Of a stretch of 29,402 nt of DNA, positions 22,792 to 29,402 are shown one piece after another. The stretch spans positions 1 to 29,402 of the forward strand of contig CANTEO010000032.1 of assembly GCA_947652855.1 (NCBI GenBank). The letters run 5' to 3'. Position numbers and translations under genes: made by a program. The notes below the pieces were generated by a model. It was not told the DNA's origin, did no database searches, and was given only the letters and a program-made list of their open reading frames with translations. The DNA comes from an uncultured Roseburia sp. (GTDB lineage Bacteria; Bacillota; Clostridia; Lachnospirales; Lachnospiraceae). Position 1 is the stretch's first letter. The number at the start of each line of letters is the position of its first letter.

Positions 22792-22814
22792 AAACCCGGC
22801 GTTGCGCCGGGTTT
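22792..22814 (-). terminator. Intra-operon hairpin between rpmA and obgE
   Basis: A perfect 10-bp GC-rich stem (22792-22801 with 22805-22814) has a three-base loop. On the minus strand it is followed by GTTGTCTTATG, which is T-rich but not a clean T run. It probably reduces read-through from the ribosomal protein genes into obgE rather than stopping it. Confidence 0.6.
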
Positions 22815-22825
22815 CTTACATTCTC

Positions 22826-23116
22826 TTATTCGTTTCCGGCTACCGGATATACGGAAGCCTTTTTCCTATATCTTCCCAATCTCTCAAACCTCAAAATGCC
22901 GTCCACCTTAGCGAATAACGTGTCGTCTCCGCCTCTGCCAACGTTTGTGCCTGGATGGATCTTCGTTCCGCGCTGCCTGTATAAAATATTCCCGGCCTTT
23001 ACGAACTGCCCGTCCGCCCGCTTCGCGCCAAGCCTCTTGGACTCGGAATCACGTCCGTTCTTGGTGGAACCAACTCCCTTTTTATGGGCAAAAAACTGAA
23101 GGTTCATATTAAACAT
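22826..23116 (-). CDS. rpmA: 50S ribosomal protein L27
   Basis: The 96-residue large-subunit protein has its N-terminal tail near the peptidyl transferase centre. It begins MFNMNLQFFAHKKGVGSTKN. The first nine residues (ending QFF) are the Firmicutes-specific extension that must be removed by the Prp protease, leaving AHKKG as the mature start. Prp is encoded directly upstream (4-base gap). The start ATG 23116 follows AGGAGGT. Confidence 0.98.
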   Translation of the reverse strand: MFNMNLQFFAHKKGVGSTKNGRDSESKRLGAKRADGQFVKAGNILYRQRGTKIHPGTNVGRGGDDTLFAKVDGILRFERLGRYRKKASVYPVAGNE

Positions 23117-23120
23117 CGCT

Positions 23121-23450
23121 CTATACCTCCTGAAAGCTTACGGCCATATATTCTGTGCCATATCCCTGCAAAATCCCCTCTAGGCCCAACACCAGGGCAT
23201 CCATCAAAAGCTGCGCGTCATGGCGCGCCGGCTGATGGAAACGCAGGGCAATCCGCCCATCCTCTTCACTCGCGTCCACAGCGGCCTTCTCTTTCGTGAG
23301 GCGCTCCACTGCGTTCACGGTATTGATCACAAGCGTCGAAACGCCCGCGCATACGATGTCTTTTCCCCTGTCCGCGTAGCCTGCATGTCCTTTGCAGTCA
23401 AAGCCAAGATACTGGCCGTCCTGATTTTTCAATATAGTTACCTGAATCAT
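23121..23450 (-). CDS. prp: Ribosomal-processing cysteine protease Prp
   Basis: The 109-residue protease removes the N-terminal extension of L27. The catalytic pair lies at H22 (KGHAGYAD) and C34 (DIVCAGVS), the same residue numbers known for the S. aureus enzyme. It is flanked by rplU (11 bases) and rpmA (4 bases), the usual order. In Bacillus this gene is called ysxB. Confidence 0.95.
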   Translation of the reverse strand: MIQVTILKNQDGQYLGFDCKGHAGYADRGKDIVCAGVSTLVINTVNAVERLTKEKAAVDASEEDGRIALRFHQPARHDAQLLMDALVLGLEGILQGYGTEYMAVSFQEV

Positions 23451-23461
23451 ATGCGATTCGC

Positions 23462-23767
23462 TTAAGCGTTGATCTTTTCAATCTTCACCTGAGTGAACGA
23501 CTGCCTGTGTCCCTGCTTTTTGTGATAGCCGGTCTTCCTCTTGTACTTGTAAACGATAATCTTCTTGCCCCTGCCCTCTTTTACGACAGATGCGTCCACA
23601 GTTGCGTTCGCCACTGCGTCACCAAGCTTCAGCCCATTGTCAGACACTGCGATGACCTGGTCAAACGTAACCTTCTCCCCGGCTTCTACGCCAAGCTTTT
23701 CAATGGTAATGATATCGCCTTCCGATACTTTGTACTGCTTACCGCCTGTTGCTATAATTGCGTACAT
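23462..23767 (-). CDS. rplU: 50S ribosomal protein L21
   Basis: The 101-residue large-subunit protein begins MYAIIATGGKQYKVSEGD, the L21 signature. It ends with KYKRKTGYHKKQGHRQ and FTQVKIEKI, also typical. The start ATG 23767 is preceded by AGGAGGT; the frame remains open far upstream but that part is leader RNA. It is the first gene of the operon rplU-prp-rpmA-obgE-yhbY-nadD-yqeK-rsfS. Confidence 0.98.
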   Translation of the reverse strand: MYAIIATGGKQYKVSEGDIITIEKLGVEAGEKVTFDQVIAVSDNGLKLGDAVANATVDASVVKEGRGKKIIVYKYKRKTGYHKKQGHRQSFTQVKIEKINA

Positions 23768-23845
23768 ATGGCACCTCCTATTTATCATTACTCGCCAGTT
23801 GCGGCGCTGCGTCTTTGCAGACTTAAGCCTCACTGCGCGGCATAC
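23768..23845 (-). ncRNA. L21-type leader RNA
   Basis: The 5' leader of rplU, from the predicted start near 23845 to the gene. On the minus strand it contains GCCGCGCAGTGAGGC, then a small hairpin GTCT-GCAA-AGAC with a GNRA loop (23811-23822), then CGCC/GGCG pairing and the ribosome site. Position and this arrangement fit the Firmicutes L21 leader, thought to bind L21. A covariance model search would settle it. Confidence 0.7.
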
Positions 23846-23851
23846 CCATAT

Positions 23852-23880
23852 ATCATAAAAGATCAGCCTTGGTTTGTCAA
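23852..23880 (-). promoter_or_regulatory. Promoter of the rplU operon
   Basis: On the minus strand, a perfect TTGACA (23875-23880), a 17-base spacer and TATGAT (23852-23857). The -35 lies only eight bases past the stop codon of the epimerase-like gene. Confidence 0.85.
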
Positions 23881-23888
23881 GGAATTTT

Positions 23889-24980
23889 TCAGCCGCCCAT
23901 ATAAAAACCTTTATACCATTCCGCAAACCTCCTAAGCCCGTCCCGTAAATCTGTTTTCGGGCAAAATCCAAAATCCTCCGCCAGCGACGACGTGTCTGCA
24001 TACGTCACCGGCACATCCCCCGGCTGCATGGGGGCCAGCTCTTTGTGCGCCTCGAAATCAAACTCTTTCGGAAGGACGTTTGCCCGAACCAGCTCCTGCT
24101 GCAAAATGTCCACAAAATCCAATAAGCTCTCTGGCTGGCTGTTCCCGATATTATAGATGGCGTATGGGGGGATAGGAAGGCCGTCCGCGCCGTCTTCCTT
24201 TTTTGGAGCCGCCTGCATCACGCGCTTTATGCCCTCAACGATGTCGTCCACATACGTAAAGTCCCTTCTGCAGTCCCCATAATTGAACATCCGAATCCGC
24301 CCTCCGGCCCTAAGCTGATCCGTGAACCCAAAATAGGCCATGTCCGGCCTCCCGGCCGGCCCATACACCGTAAAGAACCGAAGCCCGGTGGACGGTATGT
24401 TGTACAGCTTGCTGTAAGCGTGCGCCAAAAGCTCATTCGATTTCTTTGTCGCCGCATACAAGGACACCGGGCGGTCCACTTGATCCTCCGTAGAATACGG
24501 AACCTTCTGATTCACCCCATATACCGAGGAGGACGACGCATACACCAAATGCTCCACTCCCGTCCCGCCGTCATACGAATGGCGGCACGCCTCAAGGATA
24601 TTGTAAAACCCAATCAGATTCGACTCAATATACGCGTCCGGGTTTTCAATGGAATAGCGCACGCCGGCCTGAGCCGCCAGGTTTACGACGACAGCCGGCT
24701 TATAAAGGCGAAACGCCTCCCCGACCAGGGACTTGTCCGCGATTGAGCCATGCATAAAAACCCATTTGCTTTCTGCATGGCTTAAGGCGCATTTCTCAAT
24801 CTCCTTTAGCCGATATTCCTTTAAGCTGACGTCGTAATAATCGTTCAGATTGTCAATGCCTATGATTTGAGCCGGAGAAACGGCGCGCAAAAGCTCCATC
24901 GCCAGATTCGCGCCTATGAATCCCGCCGCGCCCGTAATCAGTATCGTTTGATTCTGCAATGTAACATTTTTTTCTTTCAT
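23889..24980 (-). CDS. NAD-dependent epimerase, UDP-glucuronate 4-epimerase-like
   Basis: A 363-residue extended short-chain dehydrogenase/reductase. The NAD-binding motif is GAAGFIG (17-23). The catalytic Ser lies in YASSSSVYG (about 149-152), with Tyr175 and Lys179 in YAATKKS. The stretch TVYGPAGRPDMAYFGF and the later FNYGDCRRDFTYVDDIVEGI are characteristic of UDP-glucuronate 4-epimerases, which make UDP-galacturonate for surface polysaccharides; UDP-glucose 4-epimerase is less likely. The start ATG 24980 follows a weak GGAG. It is the last gene of the polysaccharide cluster, and its base composition resembles the core genes more than its AT-rich neighbours. Confidence 0.88.
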   Translation of the reverse strand: MKEKNVTLQNQTILITGAAGFIGANLAMELLRAVSPAQIIGIDNLNDYYDVSLKEYRLKEIEKCALSHAESKWVFMHGSIADKSLVGEAFRLYKPAVVVNLAAQAGVRYSIENPDAYIESNLIGFYNILEACRHSYDGGTGVEHLVYASSSSVYGVNQKVPYSTEDQVDRPVSLYAATKKSNELLAHAYSKLYNIPSTGLRFFTVYGPAGRPDMAYFGFTDQLRAGGRIRMFNYGDCRRDFTYVDDIVEGIKRVMQAAPKKEDGADGLPIPPYAIYNIGNSQPESLLDFVDILQQELVRANVLPKEFDFEAHKELAPMQPGDVPVTYADTSSLAEDFGFCPKTDLRDGLRRFAEWYKGFYMGG

Positions 24981-25026
24981 TCACTTCACGCTCCTATCGA
25001 CAACATACGCCCTGTTCCATTTTCCG

Positions 25027-26064
25027 TCACCTCTGAAGAAAAGAAAACGCCTTGGCAAGCCTTCCAAAATTCCACGCTTTCTGATACAGATAAGCAAGCG
25101 CAAATGACAAAAGAAACGTAAGAGCAACGGCCAACACAATGCTCACAATTTCATTCTTTGGAAACGGAACACAGCAAAACAGCGTTTCATACACCCATGT
25201 GTGAAACAAATAAATGTAAAATGTATGCCCCGATAAAAAACTAAGTTCCCTCTTTACCTTCATTCTGGAGAACAGCCGAAACATACAAATGGAATAAACC
25301 GCAACCGCAGGGGAAAAGAAATTAATATACGCCTGGAATAAATAGTAGTGCATACCCTGCATTCTGGCCCAAAATGCCAGGCATGCCATCAGCAGCATAA
25401 CAATGCACAAAATACCCCCCCCCGATTTACAATCCCTCTTTTTTTCCTCCTCATAAATGACATTTCCCATGATAAAATATGACAGAAAAGAAAACACAAC
25501 CCCCATGTCATAAGCAAGCCTAAACCAAGAGGACGCCGCCGAAATAACAGACCACAGCAACAGCAGATACCCCATTTTTTTAAATACGCTCTCTTTTACA
25601 GACTCCTTTATGCGAATCACAACCGGGGTCAGCAAATAGAGGCCCGCCAACATATATAAATACCATAAGTTATAGTAGCTTCCTGTCACTATTTTTTTCA
25701 CCGGAGCTAAATAGGAGCGTCCCATCAGCATGGCGCTTATTTCATCATAGATAAAAAACACGGCCATCAGCACAGCCGCCGGCAGGAAAATCCGAAAAGC
25801 CGTTTTCTTATAAAATCCGACAAAATCCCGATTCTTTGGATTGCTTAAAAGAAATGCCCCAGACAACATTACAAACGTCGGAACAGAAAACCTCGTAATG
25901 ATGTTCAGGATGCTTTCTATATAATAATAAATGTGATCAGAAGGGGCATACGCCCGCTTTTCAAAATACTGGTAATTGATATGTATCGTAATTACAGCGA
26001 TTGTTGAGCAAATCCGCAGCAAATCATAATTATTTTCTCTCGTCCGTCCATAACGGCCACTCAT
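25027..26064 (-). CDS. Membrane acyltransferase (acyltransferase 3 family) with a poly-G tract
   Basis: A 345-residue integral membrane protein of the acyltransferase 3 (OafA/WecH) family, which transfers acetyl or other acyl groups to cell-surface sugars. About ten hydrophobic segments are visible. Family landmarks are DLLRICS (R17), a His in the first helix (ITIHINY, H28) and VPTFVMLSGAFLL (61-73). A run of nine G residues on the coding strand (25415-25423) encodes part of SGGG at 214-217, in a cytoplasmic or extracellular loop between helices. In the present state the frame is intact; a gain or loss of one G would truncate it. The start ATG 26064 follows GGGAGGGAG. It sits among polysaccharide genes. 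Confidence 0.85.
   Translation of the reverse strand: MSGRYGRTRENNYDLLRICSTIAVITIHINYQYFEKRAYAPSDHIYYYIESILNIITRFSVPTFVMLSGAFLLSNPKNRDFVGFYKKTAFRIFLPAAVLMAVFFIYDEISAMLMGRSYLAPVKKIVTGSYYNLWYLYMLAGLYLLTPVVIRIKESVKESVFKKMGYLLLLWSVISAASSWFRLAYDMGVVFSFLSYFIMGNVIYEEEKKRDCKSGGGILCIVMLLMACLAFWARMQGMHYYLFQAYINFFSPAVAVYSICMFRLFSRMKVKRELSFLSGHTFYIYLFHTWVYETLFCCVPFPKNEIVSIVLAVALTFLLSFALAYLYQKAWNFGRLAKAFSFLQR
25415..25423 (-). repeat. Nine-base homopolymer G tract inside a coding region
   Basis: Nine C on the plus strand, nine G on the coding strand, within codons 214-217 of the acyltransferase. One G fewer leads to a stop about 11 codons on; one G more leads to a stop about 33 codons on. Such tracts in surface-modification genes are typical slippage sites for on/off switching. 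Confidence 0.9.
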
Positions 26065-26100
26065 GAAACTCCCTCCCCGCCAAACCCTTCTTTATTCTTT

Positions 26101-26775
26101 CTAATCTATATTTTCTTTCACTGCTTTTGCCGGATTGCCCGCTATCAAACTATGCTTTTGCTTAAACTCCCCATGCACAACGCTTCCATATGAAACAATG
26201 TTGCCATCGCTTACGCTGCTTCCATTTAGCATGACGGATTCTGCCGCCAGCCAAACATGGGAGCCTATTGAGATGCGTTTTCCACTCTCTCCCTTGATTT
26301 TAGGAGTTCCCGATATCACTTCATGCCCGTTCCCATCCAAAAGGGAGCAGTTCCATCCCAATAAGACCTGATCCCCAATCTCTATTCCATTGCTGCAATT
26401 CAAAAGAAGGTTTGCATTGCTAAAAAAATGATCTCCAATTTCTATTTTTCCATGATCCACAACAATTGCAAATCCTCCACAGACGGCCGCTTTTCCTTTG
26501 AAGCGAATCTGCCCTCCATTCAGATGCAGCAGGCTTTTTCCTCCTTTATAAAAAGATCCTTTGCTCAATCCGAAACGAATCATGCCGGTTTTGACTTGAT
26601 CCGCGTCAATCCTGATGTCCGTTCGATCAAACTCTTCTATTCTGACGTGATAAGCAACGCATATCGGAAAACGAATTGCTGTCTTGAATGGCAAATATTT
26701 AAAATTGACATATGCTGTCTTTGGCACGCTCAATGCAGCCATCCCTATTTTTTCTACGATCTTCCTCAATCTCAT
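26101..26775 (-). CDS. Hexapeptide-repeat (left-handed beta-helix) acyltransferase
   Basis: A 224-residue soluble acyltransferase of the LbetaH superfamily, probably O- or N-acetylating a sugar in polysaccharide synthesis. Hexapeptide repeats run from about residue 85 to 215 (GGQIRFKGKA, IEIGDHFF, IEIGDQVLLG, ISIGSHVWL, GNIVSYGSVV). A candidate catalytic His is H151 (DGNGHEV). The end IAGNPAKAVK is the hallmark of this group. The N-terminal 80 residues carry no repeat. Its ATG overlaps the flippase stop by four bases (ATGA), so translation is coupled. Confidence 0.88.
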   Translation of the reverse strand: MRLRKIVEKIGMAALSVPKTAYVNFKYLPFKTAIRFPICVAYHVRIEEFDRTDIRIDADQVKTGMIRFGLSKGSFYKGGKSLLHLNGGQIRFKGKAAVCGGFAIVVDHGKIEIGDHFFSNANLLLNCSNGIEIGDQVLLGWNCSLLDGNGHEVISGTPKIKGESGKRISIGSHVWLAAESVMLNGSSVSDGNIVSYGSVVHGEFKQKHSLIAGNPAKAVKENID

Positions 26776-28247
26776 AGCCGCCTCCTAATCAGCGTCTTTA
26801 CTCTCCCCCATACAGCAGCCGCAAGCTCTGACACATATTGATTTTTCAAGATCAGCATTCCAAATAAATACAAGATGAGATTCAGAAAAATCAATACAGG
26901 CACATAAATCAACAATGGCAGCGTCATAAAAAATGACTTTGCAGTCACAGCAACGCCATACATAAACGCCGCGCTTACAGACGCCTGCCAAAATGTTTTG
27001 CGGAATGTCAGCTTTTCCCTCAAGTCTTTTACAAAATGCATCGACAAAAGCAAAACCATGAACTCCGCCATCACCGTTGTAATGGCGGCTCCATTTTGCG
27101 CAAATCTCGGAATAAAGTAAAAATTCAACGCGATATTTGCCGCCGCGCTAACCAGCGTTGCGCTTATCATCAGGCCCTCTCTTCTTTGAGTCACTAAAAC
27201 CCCATTCACGATTACATTTGACAAAATGGACGCTACGACCGCGAACGCTAAAATCGCAACGGTATTGACTGCACCTTGATAGCACTCCCCTCCAATCAGC
27301 CACACTAGCTCCGCCTTCAATTCCGCCACTCCCACTGCCAGAGGAATCGACAGTAAAACAGCCCAGTTTACTATCTTATTCAATAGGCCAAAATACTTCT
27401 CCTCATCTTTCCCCAAATAATAGGCCAATCTGGGAATGACGACCGCCGTTGCCGCATTCACCAGCTTTTTTACGACCATATAGATCTTTGTAGCCATACT
27501 GTACAGCCCGACCGCCCTGTCATTGCTTAGAACGCCCAATAAAGTCACGTCGGAATTCAAGTATATGGTGGTGGCAATATTATGGACGAAAAATATCATG
27601 ACGGGACGCCAATGCCGTTTCCAATGATTGTGAATCCGAAACTGAACGCTCACGTATTTCCTTGCGACAAAATAATTGATAAAATGCGGCATGGAAACAG
27701 AAAGCGCGCTGATTATGACGTATTTATAAAAATCTTCCTCTGTCCTTACAAACAGAAACAAGAAGACGAAAGACGCGGCCTGCGTCAACACAGAACGCAT
27801 TGTAATATACAGGTAATCTTCGTATACAGAAAAAATCCAGTCAATTCCAAATGGCAACGCAATCACCGAGACGCTCTGTATCCAAATCACCGCCTTGTAT
27901 GGCACCAGATAAGAAGAAGCGATCAGCCAGCCATATAAAATCCCTATAGATGCAAGCATGGCAATCAAATTCAGGCTGTACAGCTGACTTACAAGGTCAT
28001 TCATTTTCTGCTTATCGTCACGGATTTTTCCGCCCTCCCTAATCGCATATGTATTTACAACCAGCGAGGCGGCCAATGAAAAATAACCAATCAATGAATT
28101 CCCAAAATCAAATCTCCCTATATCCTCCACCTTTAAGACTCTCGCTATATAGGGAAACGTTATTACGGGAAAGACGGCATTTAATAAAATCCGCGTTACA
28201 TTCAGCGCGACATTCCGTTTGATTGACTTTTCGCTTCGTTCTCTCAT
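26772..28247 (-). CDS. Wzx-type oligosaccharide flippase
   Basis: A 491-residue membrane protein of the polysaccharide biosynthesis/MOP superfamily, with roughly 12-14 hydrophobic segments. It would flip lipid-linked repeat units across the membrane. The N-terminus (KRNVALNVTRILLNAVFPVITFPYIARVLKVEDIGRF) is typical of these flippases, as is the central YSMATKIYMVVKKLVNAATAVVIPRLAYY segment. The start ATG 28247 is preceded by AGGG. It lies 18 bases after the EpsG-like gene and overlaps the hexapeptide acyltransferase. The sugar specificity cannot be told. Confidence 0.9.
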   Translation of the reverse strand: MRERSEKSIKRNVALNVTRILLNAVFPVITFPYIARVLKVEDIGRFDFGNSLIGYFSLAASLVVNTYAIREGGKIRDDKQKMNDLVSQLYSLNLIAMLASIGILYGWLIASSYLVPYKAVIWIQSVSVIALPFGIDWIFSVYEDYLYITMRSVLTQAASFVFLFLFVRTEEDFYKYVIISALSVSMPHFINYFVARKYVSVQFRIHNHWKRHWRPVMIFFVHNIATTIYLNSDVTLLGVLSNDRAVGLYSMATKIYMVVKKLVNAATAVVIPRLAYYLGKDEEKYFGLLNKIVNWAVLLSIPLAVGVAELKAELVWLIGGECYQGAVNTVAILAFAVVASILSNVIVNGVLVTQRREGLMISATLVSAAANIALNFYFIPRFAQNGAAITTVMAEFMVLLLSMHFVKDLREKLTFRKTFWQASVSAAFMYGVAVTAKSFFMTLPLLIYVPVLIFLNLILYLFGMLILKNQYVSELAAAVWGRVKTLIRRRL

Positions 28248-28265
28248 TTTCTAAAACCCTGCTTA

Positions 28266-29402
28266 TTATTCATGAAGCGCTGAGCCCCATATATAGTTCT
28301 TTTCAAATAATACTTGAACCACATCTTCCATATGGTCAACATAAAGATACCGATAAAATGAAAAGATGCAGCTCATACACACAAGGCCCATAAGCCCTAA
28401 GGGTATCAGCCTGTGCTTTCTGCTCTCACAGTGATAAGAAAGCAAATTTCCCATTATGCTATAATTTGCAATCATTACCAAGCGGTACAGCCTCATAAAC
28501 TCTAACGCAAATAAAGAAAATGGAATGATGCATATGCTCAAAATATTAATTTTCAACAATAATCTTGAGACGCTCAAGTCCTTTTTCTCGGTTCCTGTTC
28601 GCTTCATATATAGGCAATACAAAAAACAAATTGTGAGATTAAGCACATACGACATAACTAACCCAAAGAAAGAAGCCCCGCTTATCCCATTGCTCATTTT
28701 AACATATCGAAAAAGCTGCTTCACTAAAAACGGGAACGTATTTCGTATATAATCCAATATCCCTGTCTGCATCATCGCAAAAAATACAAGCATCCCTAAA
28801 ACGAGGCAGGAAATGCTTTTCACAGAAAGATAGCTCATTAAAAATGCCAAAAAGAAAAAGGCAGAATAATGTATGGATCCGGCGGCCAGTATGCAAGCGA
28901 CATACTTGACAATATTTTTCCGTGAAAACTCCAATAAATATTCTAATGCATTTAATGCGATCATGGTAGCCATCATTGTCCTGATCTGAACGATATCCAA
29001 AAACAACGGATAGATGGCATACAGCAGCAAAACCATCGTCGGCCTTTTGCACCATCGAAAAACAAACCTTGTAAACAAAAGCATCGCTGATAAATAGAAC
29101 AGCTTCAGAAAGAGGTCAAAGCCAATCTGCAGCTTAGTCATCAAATATATTAGAATTTGCATGCCAATTTCTGATTTTTCATGAAATCTTCCATCCAATA
29201 TATCATTATACAGCCTTAAGTAATTTTCCTTATCTGGATTCTCAATGTTAAACAGCATGAACGAGAGCAGAATTAGAAAAAGTGCATAATATAAAGCCTT
29301 TTTGTCACGGTTATGAAACATCATCCATAAAATGACGAAAGAAATAACTCCGAAAACGAAAAAATTCAATGAAAGGGAAGTATGGGGGGCATTCTTGAAA
29401 GT
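28266..29402 (-). CDS. EpsG-family polysaccharide polymerase-like membrane protein, 5' end at window edge
   Basis: An integral membrane protein of the EpsG/Wzy-like family with about ten hydrophobic segments. It is the presumed polymerase of the surface polysaccharide. The ENPDKENYLRLYNDI and SEIGMQILIYLM region, the DIVQIRTMMATMIALNALEYL segment and the RLYRLVMIANYSIM stretch fit EpsG proteins. The frame is open to the right edge of the window. A TTG at 29369 is the only in-frame start inside it, and it has no ribosome site, so the true start may lie outside and the gene may be cut. From the TTG the product is 367 residues. Codon use is AT-rich, like the rest of this cluster. Confidence 0.8.
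   Translation of the reverse strand, partial: TFKNAPHTSLSLNFFVFGVISFVILWMMFHNRDKKALYYALFLILLSFMLFNIENPDKENYLRLYNDILDGRFHEKSEIGMQILIYLMTKLQIGFDLFLKLFYLSAMLLFTRFVFRWCKRPTMVLLLYAIYPLFLDIVQIRTMMATMIALNALEYLLEFSRKNIVKYVACILAAGSIHYSAFFFLAFLMSYLSVKSISCLVLGMLVFFAMMQTGILDYIRNTFPFLVKQLFRYVKMSNGISGASFFGLVMSYVLNLTICFLYCLYMKRTGTEKKDLSVSRLLLKINILSICIIPFSLFALEFMRLYRLVMIANYSIMGNLLSYHCESRKHRLIPLGLMGLVCMSCIFSFYRYLYVDHMEDVVQVLFEKNYIWGSALHE

Noticed and set aside
23768..24001. N-terminal extension of L21 to 24001
   Set aside because: The extension covers the leader RNA and promoter; L21 begins at the well-placed ATG 23767.

Overview
The window looks like chromosomal DNA from a low-to-mid GC Firmicute of the Lachnospiraceae type (class Clostridia). 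The grounds are gene content and order: infC-rpmI-rplT behind an L20-type leader, rplU-prp-rpmA with an L27 carrying the Firmicutes N-terminal extension, a LexA of Firmicutes type, a bacterial GlnRS, and strong AGGAGG ribosome binding sites. The genus cannot be named from sequence alone. Almost all genes lie on the minus strand; the only well-supported plus-strand genes are a PHP phosphatase and lexA. I see no rRNA, tRNA, CRISPR array, insertion sequence or integrase.

Layout, left to right. (1) 1-5585: a liv branched-chain amino acid ABC transporter operon read leftwards (livJ, livH, livM, livG, livF), followed by a translationally coupled cytidylate-kinase-like gene and a bidirectional terminator. 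(2) 5586-6630: a regulatory gap holding a perfect 24-bp palindrome plus an extra half-site, then a plus-strand PHP phosphatase. (3) 6632-10864, read leftwards: glnS, a DUF2225 zinc-ribbon protein, a MocR-type GntR/aminotransferase regulator and one or two tiny basic ORFs. (4) 10893-12292: the infC-rpmI-rplT translation operon with promoter, attenuator-type leader, an AUU-initiated infC and a strong terminator. (5) 12328-14686: an OPT-family oligopeptide transporter with a stand-alone PqqD-like protein. (6) 14783-15197: a self-contained small transcription unit with a sigma-28-type promoter, a 68-residue charged protein and a terminator. (7) 15195-18583: purC-purB, with a membrane-anchored papain/C39-like protein overlapping the end of purB. 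(8) 18708-19519: lexA and a bidirectional terminator. (9) 19546-23880: the operon rplU-prp-rpmA-obgE-yhbY-nadD-yqeK-rsfS behind an L21-type leader. (10) 23889-29402: part of an AT-richer surface polysaccharide cluster (EpsG-like polymerase, Wzx-like flippase, hexapeptide acyltransferase, membrane acyltransferase, UDP-glucuronate-epimerase-like enzyme).

Most of the window is core metabolism, translation and ribosome assembly. The parts most worth a second look are the nine-G tract inside the membrane acyltransferase, a good phase-variation candidate; the sigma-28-driven orphan small gene with an upstream ORF in a stop/start overlap; the PqqD-OPT pair, which has no visible RiPP precursor or maturase; the C39-like protein fused by overlap to purB; and the palindromic operator between livJ and the PHP gene. 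I found no clearly novel multi-gene defence or mobile system.
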